NCBI GenBank assembly: GCA_035771165.1
Contig: JAWNZC010000100.1
Span: 1,412,001 to 1,476,000 of the forward strand
Length of the DNA stretch: 64,000 nt
Direction: 5' to 3'
DNA from: Paragorgia papillata
Taxonomy: Eukaryota > Cnidaria > Anthozoa > Scleralcyonacea > Coralliidae
Shown: positions 46,855 through 58,835 of the stretch, in pieces
Layout of the letters: every line of letters starts with the position of its first letter
Position numbering within the stretch: position 1 is the stretch's first letter
Made by a program: the position numbers and the translations under genes
Notes under the pieces: model-generated
Seen by the model: only the letters and a program-made list of their open reading frames with translations
Database searches by the model: none
What the model was told of the DNA's origin: nothing

Positions 46855-48681
46855 CTAATTGTCATTAATTTGGTAAGGAAGTGGGCAAAAGTACTCATTA
46901 CCTCCAAGAGTCAATGAAACACACTTTCTCTTGATATGATGAGGGTAAATTGCAATTTGCATCCCAGCCTGTTTTACTCCCACTAGGAAATGACTGGTTG
47001 TCTTAAAATCAACATCTCTAAATAATGGCCTACCACACACAGCCATTGGCTGAATTAATACTACATGAAAACACCTACAGTTACAATATTGCAACTCAAC
47101 TAAGCTACATGAGCATTCTGGCTTTATAGATAAAAGACCTATAATAACACCATATGTAAATCGGCCATGCTCAAAAGATACATTATAGTTGACATGCTTT
47201 TTGGAGCGAACACATTCTATACTAGAATACAAATGGTGATTTGCTACAAATCTAGAGTACATAAATCCAGACTGTTTGTTTACTTTCAAACCTAATAATT
47301 GTTCGATATCAAGTACCTGTGAAGCTGTAAGTTTAACAGGTCTCTCCTTGCCAAGGCCACGAATTCCATCAGAAAGGACTTCCCCACTTGAAGTAACTTT
47401 GCCATCCGTTAACTTTTTATACAAACTGGTGACCAAAGGACAAGTTTCGTCATTGATACACTTGTTAGCCAATAGAGTAATCTTTCTTCTTTGAATAAAA
47501 GATTCCACAATTTGTTTTGGGACATACTGTGTTCCATGAAACATCTGGTGCAAGACGTGATTGTTCGATTCAAAGATGAATGCAGAAGATGACCATAGTG
47601 GACCACAGTTTCTCACTGACTGGGCAAGATGAATCAATTGATGCACATTGAATGAGCAGCATTTCAAACCATATAATTCTTCCACTAGAATAACAAATTT
47701 TGTTAAACAAGCTTCAGCAGAATTTATGGTACTCTCATCAATTGAATCACCCAGAAGGCAGTAAACTCCATATACAAACAGGAAGAGGTGATTGAGGAAT
47801 GCTGGAGGTAGGATGCCATGAAGAACCACTAGGCTGTAAAAGATGAATGCCCTCCATTCTGATGCCTTCCAGTAACTTCTGTCAGTGAGAGATCTGGGTG
47901 CACGGCTGATTTCACTGGGGACATTGATGGCAAGTAATCTTTCATTGACAATTTCTTGATCCCTCTTGCTAATGTAGTAGGGTTTTTCATTTTGTTTACT
48001 GTCCATCCATAAATTAACAAACTGTCGCATGACACCTAGACAGACACAGTGCATGAAGTCCACTGCAACTCCCCTTACTGATTCAAATGAAGGAAGGATG
48101 TTAATTACAGATGGACCTTTCACTCCCTTAACAGCTTCATTTTTGTGAAGGGATTTAAGGGCATACTGCATTTGCTTTGTGGCAGTGCGCATCTTTGGAG
48201 GCCCTCTATATGGGTAATATCGAGTCGGAGGGCCACCATTGGAAATTGTTTCACCTGGAGCCTCACACCAATCGCAACCATGTTGTCCATTAAATTGTTT
48301 ACAGTTCTTTACAATGGCTCTTGCTTGTGAATCAGCAGAAAGGACCATTGCAAAAACTCTCCTTGGTTGGAGATCATGTTCAATGCTAAAACCATTCTCT
48401 TCCAGCTGTTTACACTCTTCCACAAATGGCTTTAAGAAAGTATTCATGGCAGGCTTTCTATCACCAAACCATAAGCCATTCAGCATGATATGCTTGCCTC
48501 GCAAATGTGGAGGTAGTTCATTTATCGAGCTTTGAATTGGCCAAATTGAATACCGTGATGATTCAAAAACTGGAATTCCATCGGTATTCCACGTCAAGGT
48601 CAGGTCATTGTTGGACAAGTTATGTCTTTCCACTAATTCACGGTATAACATGGCAGATGTTGTATCAGAAATGGCCCCAGT
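46855..48681 (-). pseudogene. CACTA/EnSpm-like transposase, 3' part of last exon
   Basis: A minus ORF, open from the insertion boundary at 48681 to the stop at 46855, carries the catalytic region. It contains TWNTDGIPVFESSRYSIWPI (first Asp at 48580-48582), NELPPHLRGKHIMLNGLWFG, a CDWC pair, VAVDFMHCVCLGVMRQ (second Asp at 48058-48060) and SAFIFESNNHVL (Glu at 47569-47571). The order of motifs matches CACTA/EnSpm-like (Transposase_21-type) proteins of animals. AATAAA on this strand lies about 35 bp past the stop. The ORF has no internal lesion, but is cut off from its N-terminus by the 10.75-kb insertion starting at 48686. Family by motif recall. Confidence 0.85.
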
Positions 48682-48704
48682 TGTTGGCTGTGTGCACGAT
48701 GTTG
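48682..48704 (+). repeat. Left target duplication and TIR of the nested element
   Basis: TGTT (48682-48685) followed by the terminal repeat GGCTGTGTGCACGATGTTG. It matches the right TIR at 17 of 19 bases. Confidence 0.85.
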
Positions 48705-48717
48705 ATACCCAAAGCCG

Positions 48718-48935
48718 TAACAGGCACGCTCTACCGTGCCTAACCGTGCGTAAGGCACGCTCTACCGTGCCTAGACCGTGCCTAACACTAATCAGGCACG
48801 CTGCTAATTAAGTGGACCGTGCCTAGCACCACTGTGGTCCCGGCATTGAAATGATGCGACGCACGGTCGGCTAATGAATATTATCCGGTGAACATTTGCC
48901 GACCGTGCCTACTTGGCACAGTAGGCACGGTCAGA
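48718..48935. repeat. Left subterminal ACCGTGCCTA repeats
   Basis: About ten copies of CCGTGCCTA or its inverse TAGGCACGG, plus GTGCGT variants, in both orientations, starting about 30 bp inside the left end. Such clusters are typical transposase-binding arrays. Confidence 0.8.
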
Positions 48936-50275
48936 TGTCTCAGTTGGTGACAGCAATTATCAACGCGAGTAAAATGAGTTGATGTTTTTTTAGTGCGCGT
49001 TGAAACCCTTGTACCGGATTTGATTTTATCAAATTGCGTGTCATTTGCATAGAGTGCGTCTATTTTCGTTATGCGTATTTTTTATGAGTACGACGGAATG
49101 TGAACCGAGTATTCAGTTCCAATATATGAAAGCATTAACAAAACAAAATAATACACGATTTCCTTATAAATTTAGCCCAAAGGTAGGTTTGTATATCTTT
49201 TGCATATACACCAAAGACGTAGTGTGAACGCTGCCGTATTCTTAACGAAGTCGTCGAAGACCTTGCGTTCACACAATAACCGGAATGATTTGAATCCCTA
49301 ACGCCAACCGCGTACGATATGAAACCGAAACGGAACGACTGCTTAATCAGCATCGTTGAAACATTACCTGAACGTTTTTGCCACAATTTTACGATTTTAT
49401 CTTTTCTCTCTGTGTAAAAAGTACAGAGAAAAACCATAAAATAAGGGAATAAACAACTCTTATGCGCTCAATGCCGTGAGGGCATGAAGTGATACGGGTA
49501 CAGTGTGAACAGTTTGGTACATAACGATTGCGTACGCGGGTATAGTGTGAACGCCGTCTTAGTCTTTCTTTGTTTGCATGCAGATTGTGTCTTCTCTACA
49601 GTCTTCGATTATATTCTAGATCTTTTTAACCAGTTGACATCATGCAACGCAATTATGACTGTATATATTCTTTTCAGAATGTGTTTGTGTGGCGTTCATA
49701 CTTTAATAGCGTGTCGAATTGATGAAGTTGATAATTAAATTAAAATTACTAGTTCCTTCCAATTGTCAATATTTGGCATATGTTTGAGCGTGCTGTGGAT
49801 GACGTTATTTCTTTCGTAGGCAAGGTTTGCACGCAATATTGTTTTGTACTATTGAATCTTTACGAATCTACGGAGTAACACCTTACATCTATCTGCGCAG
49901 CACTATTCTTTTCAAATACTCAAAAAGCACAACAAATCTGTTTATATTGCGGGAAAATGACTACTCTAAGACAGCAAATAGCTAGTTTACAACCCAGAAG
50001 GTACGGATTGTTTTTCTTTCCTCTGGATAATTCACTGGAGCCAGTCAAGACATCGAACATCAAAGAGGGGACAATTATTCAAGAAGGGAAGATGGTGCAA
50101 CTTTATTGGGATAAGAAAAACCCAGATCTACCTGCTAAAATTATCTTTTTAGAAGGTATGTATGTGTCCATTATGCAGCTATTTTTCTCTTTGAGGCCGA
50201 CTATTTTACTTTTGAGCCTTGAGTGGAATTTGCGTGATCAGTTTTGAAAAACAAATAAAAGGCAGTATTAACTTA

Positions 50276-50508
50276 GGGGGTGTTCATTATATAATTGAGA
50301 TTTATATTCAAATAAACCCTTCAATTATAAATCCCATAAAAAAGAACTAACTTTTTGTCCGTAATGACTTCATCCCGGTAAGCGGGACGATGTGTTCATA
50401 TGGGAAAATTTCATCCCGCTTACCGAGAGCTGCTACCATATGAACACAAGACAGACTTCGTCTCGCTTACCGGTCAGCCCGCTTACTGGGATCATATGAA
50501 CAGCCCCC
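50276..50508. mobile_element. MITE 1 in the BEN-like gene intron
   Basis: Ends GGGGGTGTTCAT and ATGAACAGCCCCC, with CATCCCGCTTACC words inside. Related by ends to 15134-15642. Confidence 0.6.
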
Positions 50509-50510
50509 AA

Positions 50511-50730
50511 AGCCCTAATCAAACGAGGACGCAAGTCATCGCAAGTTGGCAGTCAGAATTTCTGTGGCGGTCGTTTGAACACCCAAATTAACAAAATAAA
50601 GGTTCCATGAGTGTTTTAAACAAGTTTTAATTTTGTCACGGTACATGATATTTTCGGGAAACTATTCAGAGCGGCTGAGATAGCGTGACTGGCAACTTGC
50701 GATGACTTGCGTTCTCGTTTGATTAGGGCT
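50511..50730. mobile_element. MITE 2 in the BEN-like gene intron
   Basis: AGCCCTAATCAAACGAGGAC at the left and its inverse at the right (GTTCTCGTTTGATTAGGGCT), TIRs about 45 bp with few mismatches. Confidence 0.75.
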
Positions 50731-51046
50731 TAAAGGCCTAGCCACATTGTTAAACAATGTTGAAAATGTTGAAAGTACGAGTGGCCAAATGAATTCAACA
50801 TCGTTCAACATTCATGAATGACAATTAATTGAACGCGGGCTACCACAAAAGCTGGAATCGACAATATCCCGCATGGCGCATGTCTCTGTTCAACAAAGTT
50901 GAATGAAATGTGGCCAAATGCGTTCAACACCTTTCAACAACGTTCAACATCATTCAACAGGGTTGGCCAAACGCTTTCAACATGTTGAATTCAACAATGT
51001 TGAACGATGTTGAATGAAATGTTGAAAGCGTTTGGCCAGGCCTTAA
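50730..51046. mobile_element. MITE 3 in the BEN-like gene intron
   Basis: Ends TTAAAGGCCTAGCCA and TTTGGCCAGGCCTTAA. The interior has repeated GTTCAACA/TGTTGAA words. Confidence 0.65.
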
Positions 51047-51167
51047 GACCTACGTCAAACGTCGAACCGGTTCATGTGTCGAATCTAATGCAAATCACCA
51101 TAAACAAAGGATCTAGCTCATTATTACATTCGACACATAAAACGTTCGACGTTTGAACTAGGCCTTA
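51044..51167. mobile_element. MITE 4 in the BEN-like gene intron
   Basis: TAAGACCTACGTCAAACGTC at the left and inverse GACGTTTGAACTAGGCCTTA at the right; 124 bp, sharing the TTAAG junction with MITE 3. Confidence 0.65.
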
Positions 51168-51804
51168 GTCTCGCGTAGAATATTACGAATATATTAACAA
51201 AGGTATTCTAAGAATTATATATACATGCATGCATACCGAATATATATGATTGACGTTTGAAGCGAAGTTGAGACAAAATGGATTCGTAATTAGAACACAT
51301 GCATCTTACATTCTCTAGGGTGGACGGGACAGACGGCATATAGTTCTTGCAAGCACTAGCTATAAATGACATGTTTTCTATTGTCATCTACTTTATTATA
51401 GATAACTTAAATAAGCTGGAAGAGATGAGAACTGAGACTCTAAAAACAAGTCTAGGTGAGCTCATAACGGAAGATGACCGGAATTTTATTAACAATTGGA
51501 AGAAGGAAAAAGACAAAAAGTCCAGCAAACGGCCAGCTACTACGACTGATAAAGAAGCTTCAAAACCAAGTGTAAGAAGAAAGAAACGGAGAACCCATCG
51601 GCTGTTAGTCCAGGATTCACTAACTCTGCTCTACGACCTTACACCGTCCCTGAAACCAATAATCTTTCAACTGCTACGTCCTCTATCACTTCATCGTTTA
51701 TCTCTACTCAACAACCTTTAACTCTCACAACCAATAATCTTACAACTGTTCCATCCACTGCCACTTCATCCTTTATCTCTAATCTAAAACCTTTAATTCT
51801 AGAT

Positions 51805-52430
51805 CTCACAACCAATAATCTTTCAACTGATCTATCCCCAGCTGTCACTTCATCCTTCACCTCTAACCTACAAACTTCATCTGTCCCAACCACTGATAAT
51901 CTTACAACTGTTCCATCCACTGCCACTTCATCCTTTATCTCTAATCTAAAACCTTTAATTCTAGATCTCACAACCAATAATCTTTCAACTGTTCTATCCC
52001 CAGCTGTCACATCATCCTTCACCTCTAACCTACAAACTTCATCTGTCCCAACCACTGATAATCTTACAACTGTTCCATCCACTGCCACTTCATCCTTTAT
52101 CTCTAATCTAAAACCTTTAATTCTAGATCTCACAACCAATAATCTTTCAACTGTTCTATCCCCAGCTGTCACTTCATCCTTCACCTCTAACCTACAAACT
52201 TCATCTGTCCCAACCACTGATAATCTTACAACTGTTCCATCCTCTATCACTTCATCCTTTATCTCTAATCTAAAACCTTTTATTCTAGATCTCACAACCA
52301 ATAATCTTTCAACTGTTCTATCCACAGCTGTCACTTCATCCTTCACCTCTAACTTACAAACGTCAACTGCCCCAACCACTGATATTCTTTCAACTGTTCC
52401 GTCCTCTATCACTTCATCCTTTATCTCTAC
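51805..52430 (+). repeat. 162-bp in-frame repeat coding the Ser/Thr linker
   Basis: The start of the unit (CTCACAACCAATAATCTTTC) recurs at 51805, 51967, 52129 and 52291, exactly 162 bp (54 codons) apart. The peptide repeats TTNNLSTVLSPAVTSSFTSN and similar. The multiple-of-three period and absence of stops indicate selection as protein. Confidence 0.85.
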
Positions 52431-53831
52431 TCAACAACCTTTAACTCTCACAACCAATAATCTTTCACCCATCACTTCATCCTTCACCTCTAACCTACAA
52501 CCTTTAGCTGTCCCAACCACTGATAATCTTACAACTGTTCCATCCAATATAACTTCATCCTTTATCTCTAACGTAAAACCTTTAACTCTCCCAACGCCTT
52601 TAAGCGCGATAAATATCACACCACAATACTCGGACACAATTGATGTTTCTTCTTTCAGTCCCGAATCCGTCTACTCAAATACTTTTTCTATGCCCTGGGG
52701 TGGTTTTCCACTTAATTGCTCTCCTGGTTCAGCGGGTCAATCTGCAGATGCACGAGTCGTTACTCCTATGCAGCCAGATTTACATGGTTTTCCTGCAGAC
52801 GTAGATTTAATTTTTTCTGGTCCTTCAAATAGCACTGAAAACCTTTTACCAGGTCAAGCTTCATATTATTATCCGCATAATCCGAACATTAACGTACACG
52901 TTCCACCAACCATTGAACAACTGAAAGATAAGATGCTAAACATATCTCAGGAGATTGATACGGTTTTGGAAAATCAAAAGCTTATAATTTATCATCTCCG
53001 AAAGAATGGCGTTATTGACATACCATTAAATATAACAAGTACGATGCCAGTTCCAGCGGCTATTCCTATGGAACAGAATCAGCCTACACGTGTTCACCCT
53101 GTCGACTCACGGGACGCATCACAACACAATGTCGACGTAAGCGACGCACTACAAGGCAATTCATCAGAGTTTCATGGGAAGGAGCTCACAATGACAGAGC
53201 TTGAAGCTCTTAACAAAAAAAAAAAAAAAAAATACTACAGATGCCTACTTTGCCGTTTTGTTATTGAAAGAGTATACAGCACCCGAAGAGCGTATCAACT
53301 GTACTGTTCATGGAGAAGGTCCGAAATCAAAAGGGTTAAATTCGGATATTTTATCCAAAATAAAAAAAGGCTACGAGCTATTATATTCACCCGAGACATG
53401 GGGCGATGCTATAACTGCCATGAACAGTCACCTGAGAAAGTATTGTTCGACCAAGAAAAACTCAGACATAAATAAGACATAAATGTGCAAGTGATGTGTC
53501 TATTTTTCCAAAATTACCAACAGTAAAAAGAATATATTCTAGAATATATTAATGCCACTGCAAACCTTAGCATGGAATAAAAATATGTAAAGTTTATAAA
53601 TGATAAACAATTACATGAACCTTGGACCCTTACTGGTGAATAATTCATGCATTTCTCCATGCTATATGTATCGCTGGAGTGGCTATCGCCTTTGCTTAGT
53701 TTTTATGTGGAAGTAATTAGTATTACTAGTTGCAAATATTTCTCATTTGTTCGAACAGTTACGGATATATGTTTTAATGTAATTTTTTAGTGAATGTAAC
53801 CACAACTTGTCAATAAATATCATTAATTATC

Positions 53832-54010
53832 GACCTTATTCAAAAATGGCCGCCGAATTAGAATTATTTTATGTGCATATAAATTAGCCCTTATGACCTC
53901 GTTTTAAAGTAAAAATTATTTTGAATTTCACACATGAAAACGAGTTCATAAGGGCTAATTTATATGTATATAAAATAATTTTAATTCGGCGACCATTTTT
54001 AAATAAGGTC
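53832..54010. mobile_element. Palindromic MITE between the convergent genes
   Basis: GACCTTATTCAAAAATGGCC... and its inverse ...GGCGACCATTTTTAAATAAGGTC make a near-continuous hairpin of 179 bp. Confidence 0.75.
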
Positions 54011-54133
54011 TATTGTAATAAAATTATTCAACTTTAATAACAAAGAAAAGTATAACCTAAATCAGAACGAATTAAATTATCATACGCTCCATGCATGGCG
54101 TATAATAGTGTTTCTGTACAAATATTACAGCAC

Positions 54134-57100
54134 TTAAAATCCATGTAAGGACTCTAGAATATCCATGTGCAACTCTTCGATAATTTGGTAAATCTGTTGC
54201 TGGGTATCGGATTCGTTTACACGCAATTCCGGGCAAATATACCTTATTGTTGCAGCGTAAACGACAGCTTTTTTCTCCATATCTCGCTTATATTCACAAG
54301 GAGAACTCCTTCTAGCACTTCCGATAAGGAAACCATCCACGAATGATTTCTGCACCTGGTGGGTATGAAGCCCCCCAGTCATCCTTTTCCTCTGTCGTCA
54401 GTATCTCCGGCCCGTCACTAGTTACTTGAAGCAGGTAGTAATCCACTCCCCTGTCAGCAGAAGCAATAGCGACAATAGCATCTTTCGTTGCTAGGTTTTT
54501 TACTGCTTCTATATTATTTGACACGTCACTTCTGGTCACTGTTGCGCGATGATGTCCTCCTTCGTGTTCCAATTCTTGCTCTTCCCAGTCACTCACATAT
54601 TCAGAATTTTCGCATGAATCATAAAAACATTCCAAACATGCATCGCAATAACAAGACAGTTGCCTTGAACTAAGAGTGCAACCACCGTCTGTCGACAGTA
54701 TTGCATGAATTGACCTGTTTCCCTTGATCTCCTTAAAATACCTATCTCTTCGGTTGCGCAGGATGTCGTCGTCGTAGAAGAATATGCGCCGTTTCACTTT
54801 GACGTTGTCGGACTGGTATCGTGAAGGTGCAGGATCTTTCATTGTACTTTCCGCAAACTCGTACAACTCTTTCGCGTTTCGAATGACAACCTGTATATGC
54901 AAGATAGAACTTGATTTTAAACATGAAAAATATTCTGAAAATGACGCCCTGATGCAATGAATGTTGTGAAAAAGCACTTTAATTTATTAAATATATTATT
55001 ACCTGCCGTTTGATGACAGCCATGTCTGCCTTGTGTTTGAGGTTAGCCCCAGCACCATCTTGTGGTCCTTTTGCATGCGATGTTTCGAAGTAGTTACGAA
55101 TGGTAATGTACCCAAAATCTGAAGAAGATTGTGCAACGTCACCCATACAATGGCGGCTTTTGTACTGCGTCGAGCATCCGTCCGTCCATTCGTGCATGAT
55201 TTTCACGTCATACCCTATAAACCGTTATAGTGCTTGTAAGTCAAATTCGTAAAATATCACATGGAAACTATATTTCTTTTTCAGAAGTATTTATCCTGTA
55301 TGTAAACACTCGACAACTTTGCTCATGAACTGTTTAAAAGAGTTTACAAGAGCTGAGACATTTTGAAAAAGGCTAATTTTGAAAAAATTTAAAAGCACTT
55401 TACTGTCGTAGCAATAGAAGTGTTCCATAAATATTGTTGTAATTCATTTGCTCGTCCTGACCAATTCATTTTATGAAGTTCGTTGACCAACTTCCTGTTT
55501 TGAAATCTGATTGGTTTTTGACTAATAATCATATTTCCTATTGGTTGGTCAAAAAACAAGAACCAATCAAACTCGAAGCAGGCAGCTGCGCAACGAACTT
55601 CATCAAATGAATTGGTTAGGACGAGAAAATGAATTGCAACAATATTTTAGGAACACTTCTTTTGCCACGACAGTAATAAGAGATAAATATGGATTTAGAA
55701 GGATTTAGTACTGTATAAATTGTCACAGCCCTGGGTGTGGGGAATGAACCTTGATCTCCATAATGCAAATTTTAAATTATTCGCTGTAGCTTCCGCTTTG
55801 GATGTTTGAGCTGAAACAAAGAGGACTTACTTTCTCTATCAATACGAAGACTTAATCTCAGAGTCCGCACTCACTCAACTATTTCTCACTGATTTGTAAC
55901 CATTACTTTATTTTGAACGATAAGAGATATAAGAAAACTCTTCGGACTCTGAAGTCATTTATTTGTTTTGACTTGTGTGCAATTCGAGGCCAAATTTTAA
56001 TGTAATAGATTGAAAAGAGACAAAGATGTGAACTTTAAGACTTTGCTCTGATGAAAAATCACATTTTGGTGATATTACCTCAATATTACTGGATTGCGGT
56101 TGATTTTAATTATTTGGGTGCTGGGCCAAAAGTTCATAATTTAAAAAAAATGTTACAGTTACTGTAATTCATTAACTTTATTTTGTCATACCTATTTGCT
56201 TGAGATATCCATCCATGAGTTTTCTAGCGCTATGCACTGAGTGGTGGTCATGCTTACAGTCAGGAGAAATTACAAAAAGGTGTTCTGTGATAATGGATGG
56301 GTTTTCATCTGTGCTTTGTATTCCGTCTACATTCAATAGGGCATGGCGGTGAAGAATGGTTACGTGAATTGATGCTTGGACCTGGGAAAAATAAAGTGAC
56401 TGGATCTGATACTGCATGGTACACGTGTAGTTCTCCGAGTAGTCATGGACTGCTACGGTATGGCCTATGGGTAGATTCTCGACTATATCTCGAAGCTGCT
56501 GGTTTTGCCATTTAGCTCTGAAATGGTGGGAAGGATATGTCTGAAGGAGGTTTTTCAGGCAAGAAAAGATTTCACCAGGGAAGGTCAATTTATCAACCAA
56601 CTTCAGCTTCTTTTTATCCGAATTGTCAACGTTGACACCAATGACGACATACTCAAACTTTCGCCATTTTATTAATGGTGCGGCGTCAGTGGTATCCTCT
56701 TCATCCAAAACTTTAAAATCCACAATCCCACAATGTTTGCACTTTCGAAGAAGGCAATCTGTCTTGTGATAATCCTCACCTTCTTGTTTTGGGCACAACG
56801 TCTCATTTACCAAATCGGTTAAATGTTTGTAGACGATGTACTGTTCAGGCCGCTGGGAGAGTTGTCGTCTGAATTCCATGCATGATTGAAAGACCATCCT
56901 AGTTTCAACATGTATACGACAGCAACAAGTAATTCGGTCCTGGGACCTCGGTACAGCAATGTAAAAAGGTTTACAACTCTCAAAAGTACGCTGTCCCATC
57001 TTTATTTCTGGATATTTTTGTTTAAATTCCAGGTAAGCTTCGGTTTGCGTTTTTTCCAGGATTTGTTTCGGGTGGGTTACATAGGTCTTAGGTGCCAATC

Positions 57101-57988
57101 GCTTTCGGACTATGTCTCTTTTATTTGGAGTCGTCCGGGCTATTTCTGGGCTGGCCCAAAAATCGTGCGCAAGCTTCCGATGCTCTGTAGGAATGGCATC
57201 CGATCTGGTTCGTCGCTCAGTAAAACTCCAACATGATTCCTTACTTCTGAGAACTTTGGTGCGATGATTAAATGCTTTACCAACGCGTTTACGATTAATA
57301 TTAAGCATTTTCGAAACTTTGGTCTTCAAGCGTCTCTTTATAATTTCATCTCCACATAAAAAGCCAAGAGCTGTCGGGGTAGCAGCCCGAGAATCGTTCG
57401 AACGTTTACTTTTTGTGCTACTAACAGCATCATTTGCGTCACGCATCGCAGCTAAAGCAACTTCAGCTTCGTCACTTTTCTCTGCTGAAGATACGACTCC
57501 GAGACTTTCTAAACCTTTCCTCGTCGTCGGGCTTTCGATAAGCGCAGCTACCACAGCCACTTTCTTTGAGGGACTTCCGGAAGGGTTGATTTGGCTAAGT
57601 CAACTTGGCGCTTCTTAGACATTCTTGTAGGAAACGCCGATATACTGGACGCTTCATTACTGCGTTTGTCCCCATGCTTGTCTTTGTTGGATTTTTCTTG
57701 TTCCTTGTTTTCCTTGATCTGTTCTTTGCCTTTGGCCTTCGCCCTCTGCCTTTGTTTATAAAGCTTCCAGTTGTATTTCTTTGGTTTTGCACTGGTATCA
57801 CTTTCACGAACTTCCTCCAGTTCGGCGGCTTTTAATTCCTTAGCTTTCTTTCGCTTTTCACGTCGCTTACGATTGATGCTTTCTTTATTCTCCCGATAAT
57901 ATTTCAAACTCACACCGCTGATTTTTTCTTTCTTTTTCCTTTCGGCCTCCCTAAGTCTCCTTGTTTCACTGCTACTAGTTTTCCCCAT
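54134..57988 (-). pseudogene. Putative DDE-type transposase of the nested element
   Basis: Exon 1 (57988-56192) starts MGKTSSSETRRLREAERKKK, a long basic region. A frame change at about 57560-57600 leads into SPSKKVAVVAALIES, a Cys-rich segment (RITCCCRIH, CLLRKCKHCG), then VAVHDYSENYTC (Asp at 56442-56444), ITEHLFVISPDCKHDHHSV and DGYLKQIG. The splice ATAG|GTATGA to 55214 is in phase. Exon 2 (55214-55003) reads EWTDGCSTQYKSRH (Asp at 55180-55182) and NYFETSHAKGPQDGAGA (Glu at 55084-55086). Exon 3 (54890-54134) starts VVIRNAKELYEFAEST and changes frame near 54335 at a TTTCC run. D, D and E in this order with an H-K-D-G context suggest an RNase-H-like transposase. I recall similar uncharacterised invertebrate proteins but no family name. 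About 920 residues if unbroken. Confidence 0.6.
55401..55675. mobile_element. MITE in intron 1 of the putative transposase
   Basis: TACTGTCGTAGCAATAGAAG and inverse CTTCTTTTGCCACGACAGTA; arms of about 80 bp contain GTCCTGACCAATTCATTTTA. Confidence 0.75.
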
Positions 57989-58072
57989 TACCTTCACGCT
58001 ACAAATCACGCCGCAGACACAAGGACCTACAGTAGCTTTTGATATATGGAGTTTTACACCGTGCCTAAACAC

Positions 58073-58112
58073 TTGGCACGCCGTGCCTAAAGCATTAGGC
58101 ACGGCGTGCCAA
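58073..58112. promoter_or_regulatory. Perfect 18-bp palindrome of the subterminal motif
   Basis: TTGGCACGCCGTGCCTAA, loop AGCA, and the exact complement TTAGGCACGGCGTGCCAA. It lies 85 bp upstream of the probable start (57988) of the minus-strand gene. Another CCGTGCCTAA copy is next to it at 58059. Position suggests an operator or autoregulatory site, an inference. Confidence 0.6.
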
Positions 58113-58167
58113 AACTCTACGGACGACAATCGCGTGAATACAAAGTCTCTTTTTTACGGTACCATTG

Positions 58168-58169
58168 GT

Positions 58170-58202
<33 letters not shown>
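58168..58202. repeat. G homopolymer of about 34 bases
   Basis: Uninterrupted G run, a likely assembly weak point and a potential G-quadruplex. Confidence 0.9.
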
Positions 58203-58205
<3 letters not shown>

Positions 58206-58624
58206 GCGTGAATTGTGTCAAAATACATAATTGTATCCTTACTTAAAGAAAGGAGTATACGGACGCCATTAATCCCCCATTATATAAGGTACATTATACT
58301 GTTATTTGTTCATAATTAATTAGTAGTGTTGTATTACAACTGAAAAGAGTTAAAAAACCCACATGGAAATCAACGCACATTCTAAAATCTAGCTATACGT
58401 TCACGAATAGCTGTAATCCCACCTTGTAATTCTCTTTTAGAGGGGTTAGGTGAACAGGAAGATAGATAAATTTTTGGTTATGGTTTTTAAATATAAGTAT
58501 ACGCTCTACAATAAATGTCAAGTTAGCGTGCGAAAATAAAACATTTCGCTCATGTAATATCATAAACGCCTCACGCGCATATAGCTAGACAATGTATTGG
58601 CGTACCTGACGACTGATGTAAACC

Positions 58625-58835
58625 CTTACCGTGCCTAAACCGTGCCTAAACCGTGCCTAAACCGTGCCTAAACCGTGCCTAAGCCGTGCCTAATTGATGG
58701 GTTATAATACCGGACCGTGTATACAGACCTTGAGAATGCTTAAGAGGAAATTCAAACATGTCAAGACCGTGCCTAGTGGTATTTTACGCACGGTCATTGG
58801 AATGTGGAAGCGTGCGTCAGCGTGCCCAACCGTGC
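58625..58835. repeat. Right subterminal ACCGTGCCTA repeats
   Basis: Six tandem 11-bp AACCGTGCCTA units (58627-58693), then dispersed GACCGTGCCTAG, CGCACGGTC and CAACCGTGCG copies. They lie 600-800 bp inside the right end, farther in than the left cluster. Confidence 0.8.

Larger units (their letters stand above)
49957..53482 (+). pseudogene. BEN-domain-like accessory protein of the nested element
   Basis: Exon 1 (49957-50155) reads MTTLRQQIASLQPRRYGLFF, then VQLYWDKK and AKIIFLE, with donor GAAG|GTATG. Exon 2 opens at 51402 (TTATAG|) with DNLNKLEEMRTETLKTSLGE and a basic segment. After a frame change (about 51560-51610) a long Ser/Thr-rich linker includes 162-bp repeats. The linker continues to a helical QLKDKMLNISQEIDTVLENQ. 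An 18-A run at 53215-53232 shifts frame again before the C-terminal domain LLKEYTAPEE, GLNSDILSKIKKGYELLYSP, TWGDAITAMNSHLRKYC, which has the length and pattern of a BEN domain. AATAAA lies near 53577. Probable role: DNA-binding cofactor or repressor. The frame changes may be decay or homopolymer errors. Confidence 0.6.

Noticed and set aside
51708..52412. 234-codon minus ORF
   Set aside because: Antisense of the in-frame Ser/Thr repeat of the BEN-like gene; the plus frame joins splice-bounded exons and is the better reading.
57989..58129. Upstream extension of the putative transposase to the Met at 58129
   Set aside because: It would place the perfect 18-bp palindrome inside the coding region and adds a Cys/Val-rich stretch unlike the basic N-terminus; the Met at 57988 is preferred.
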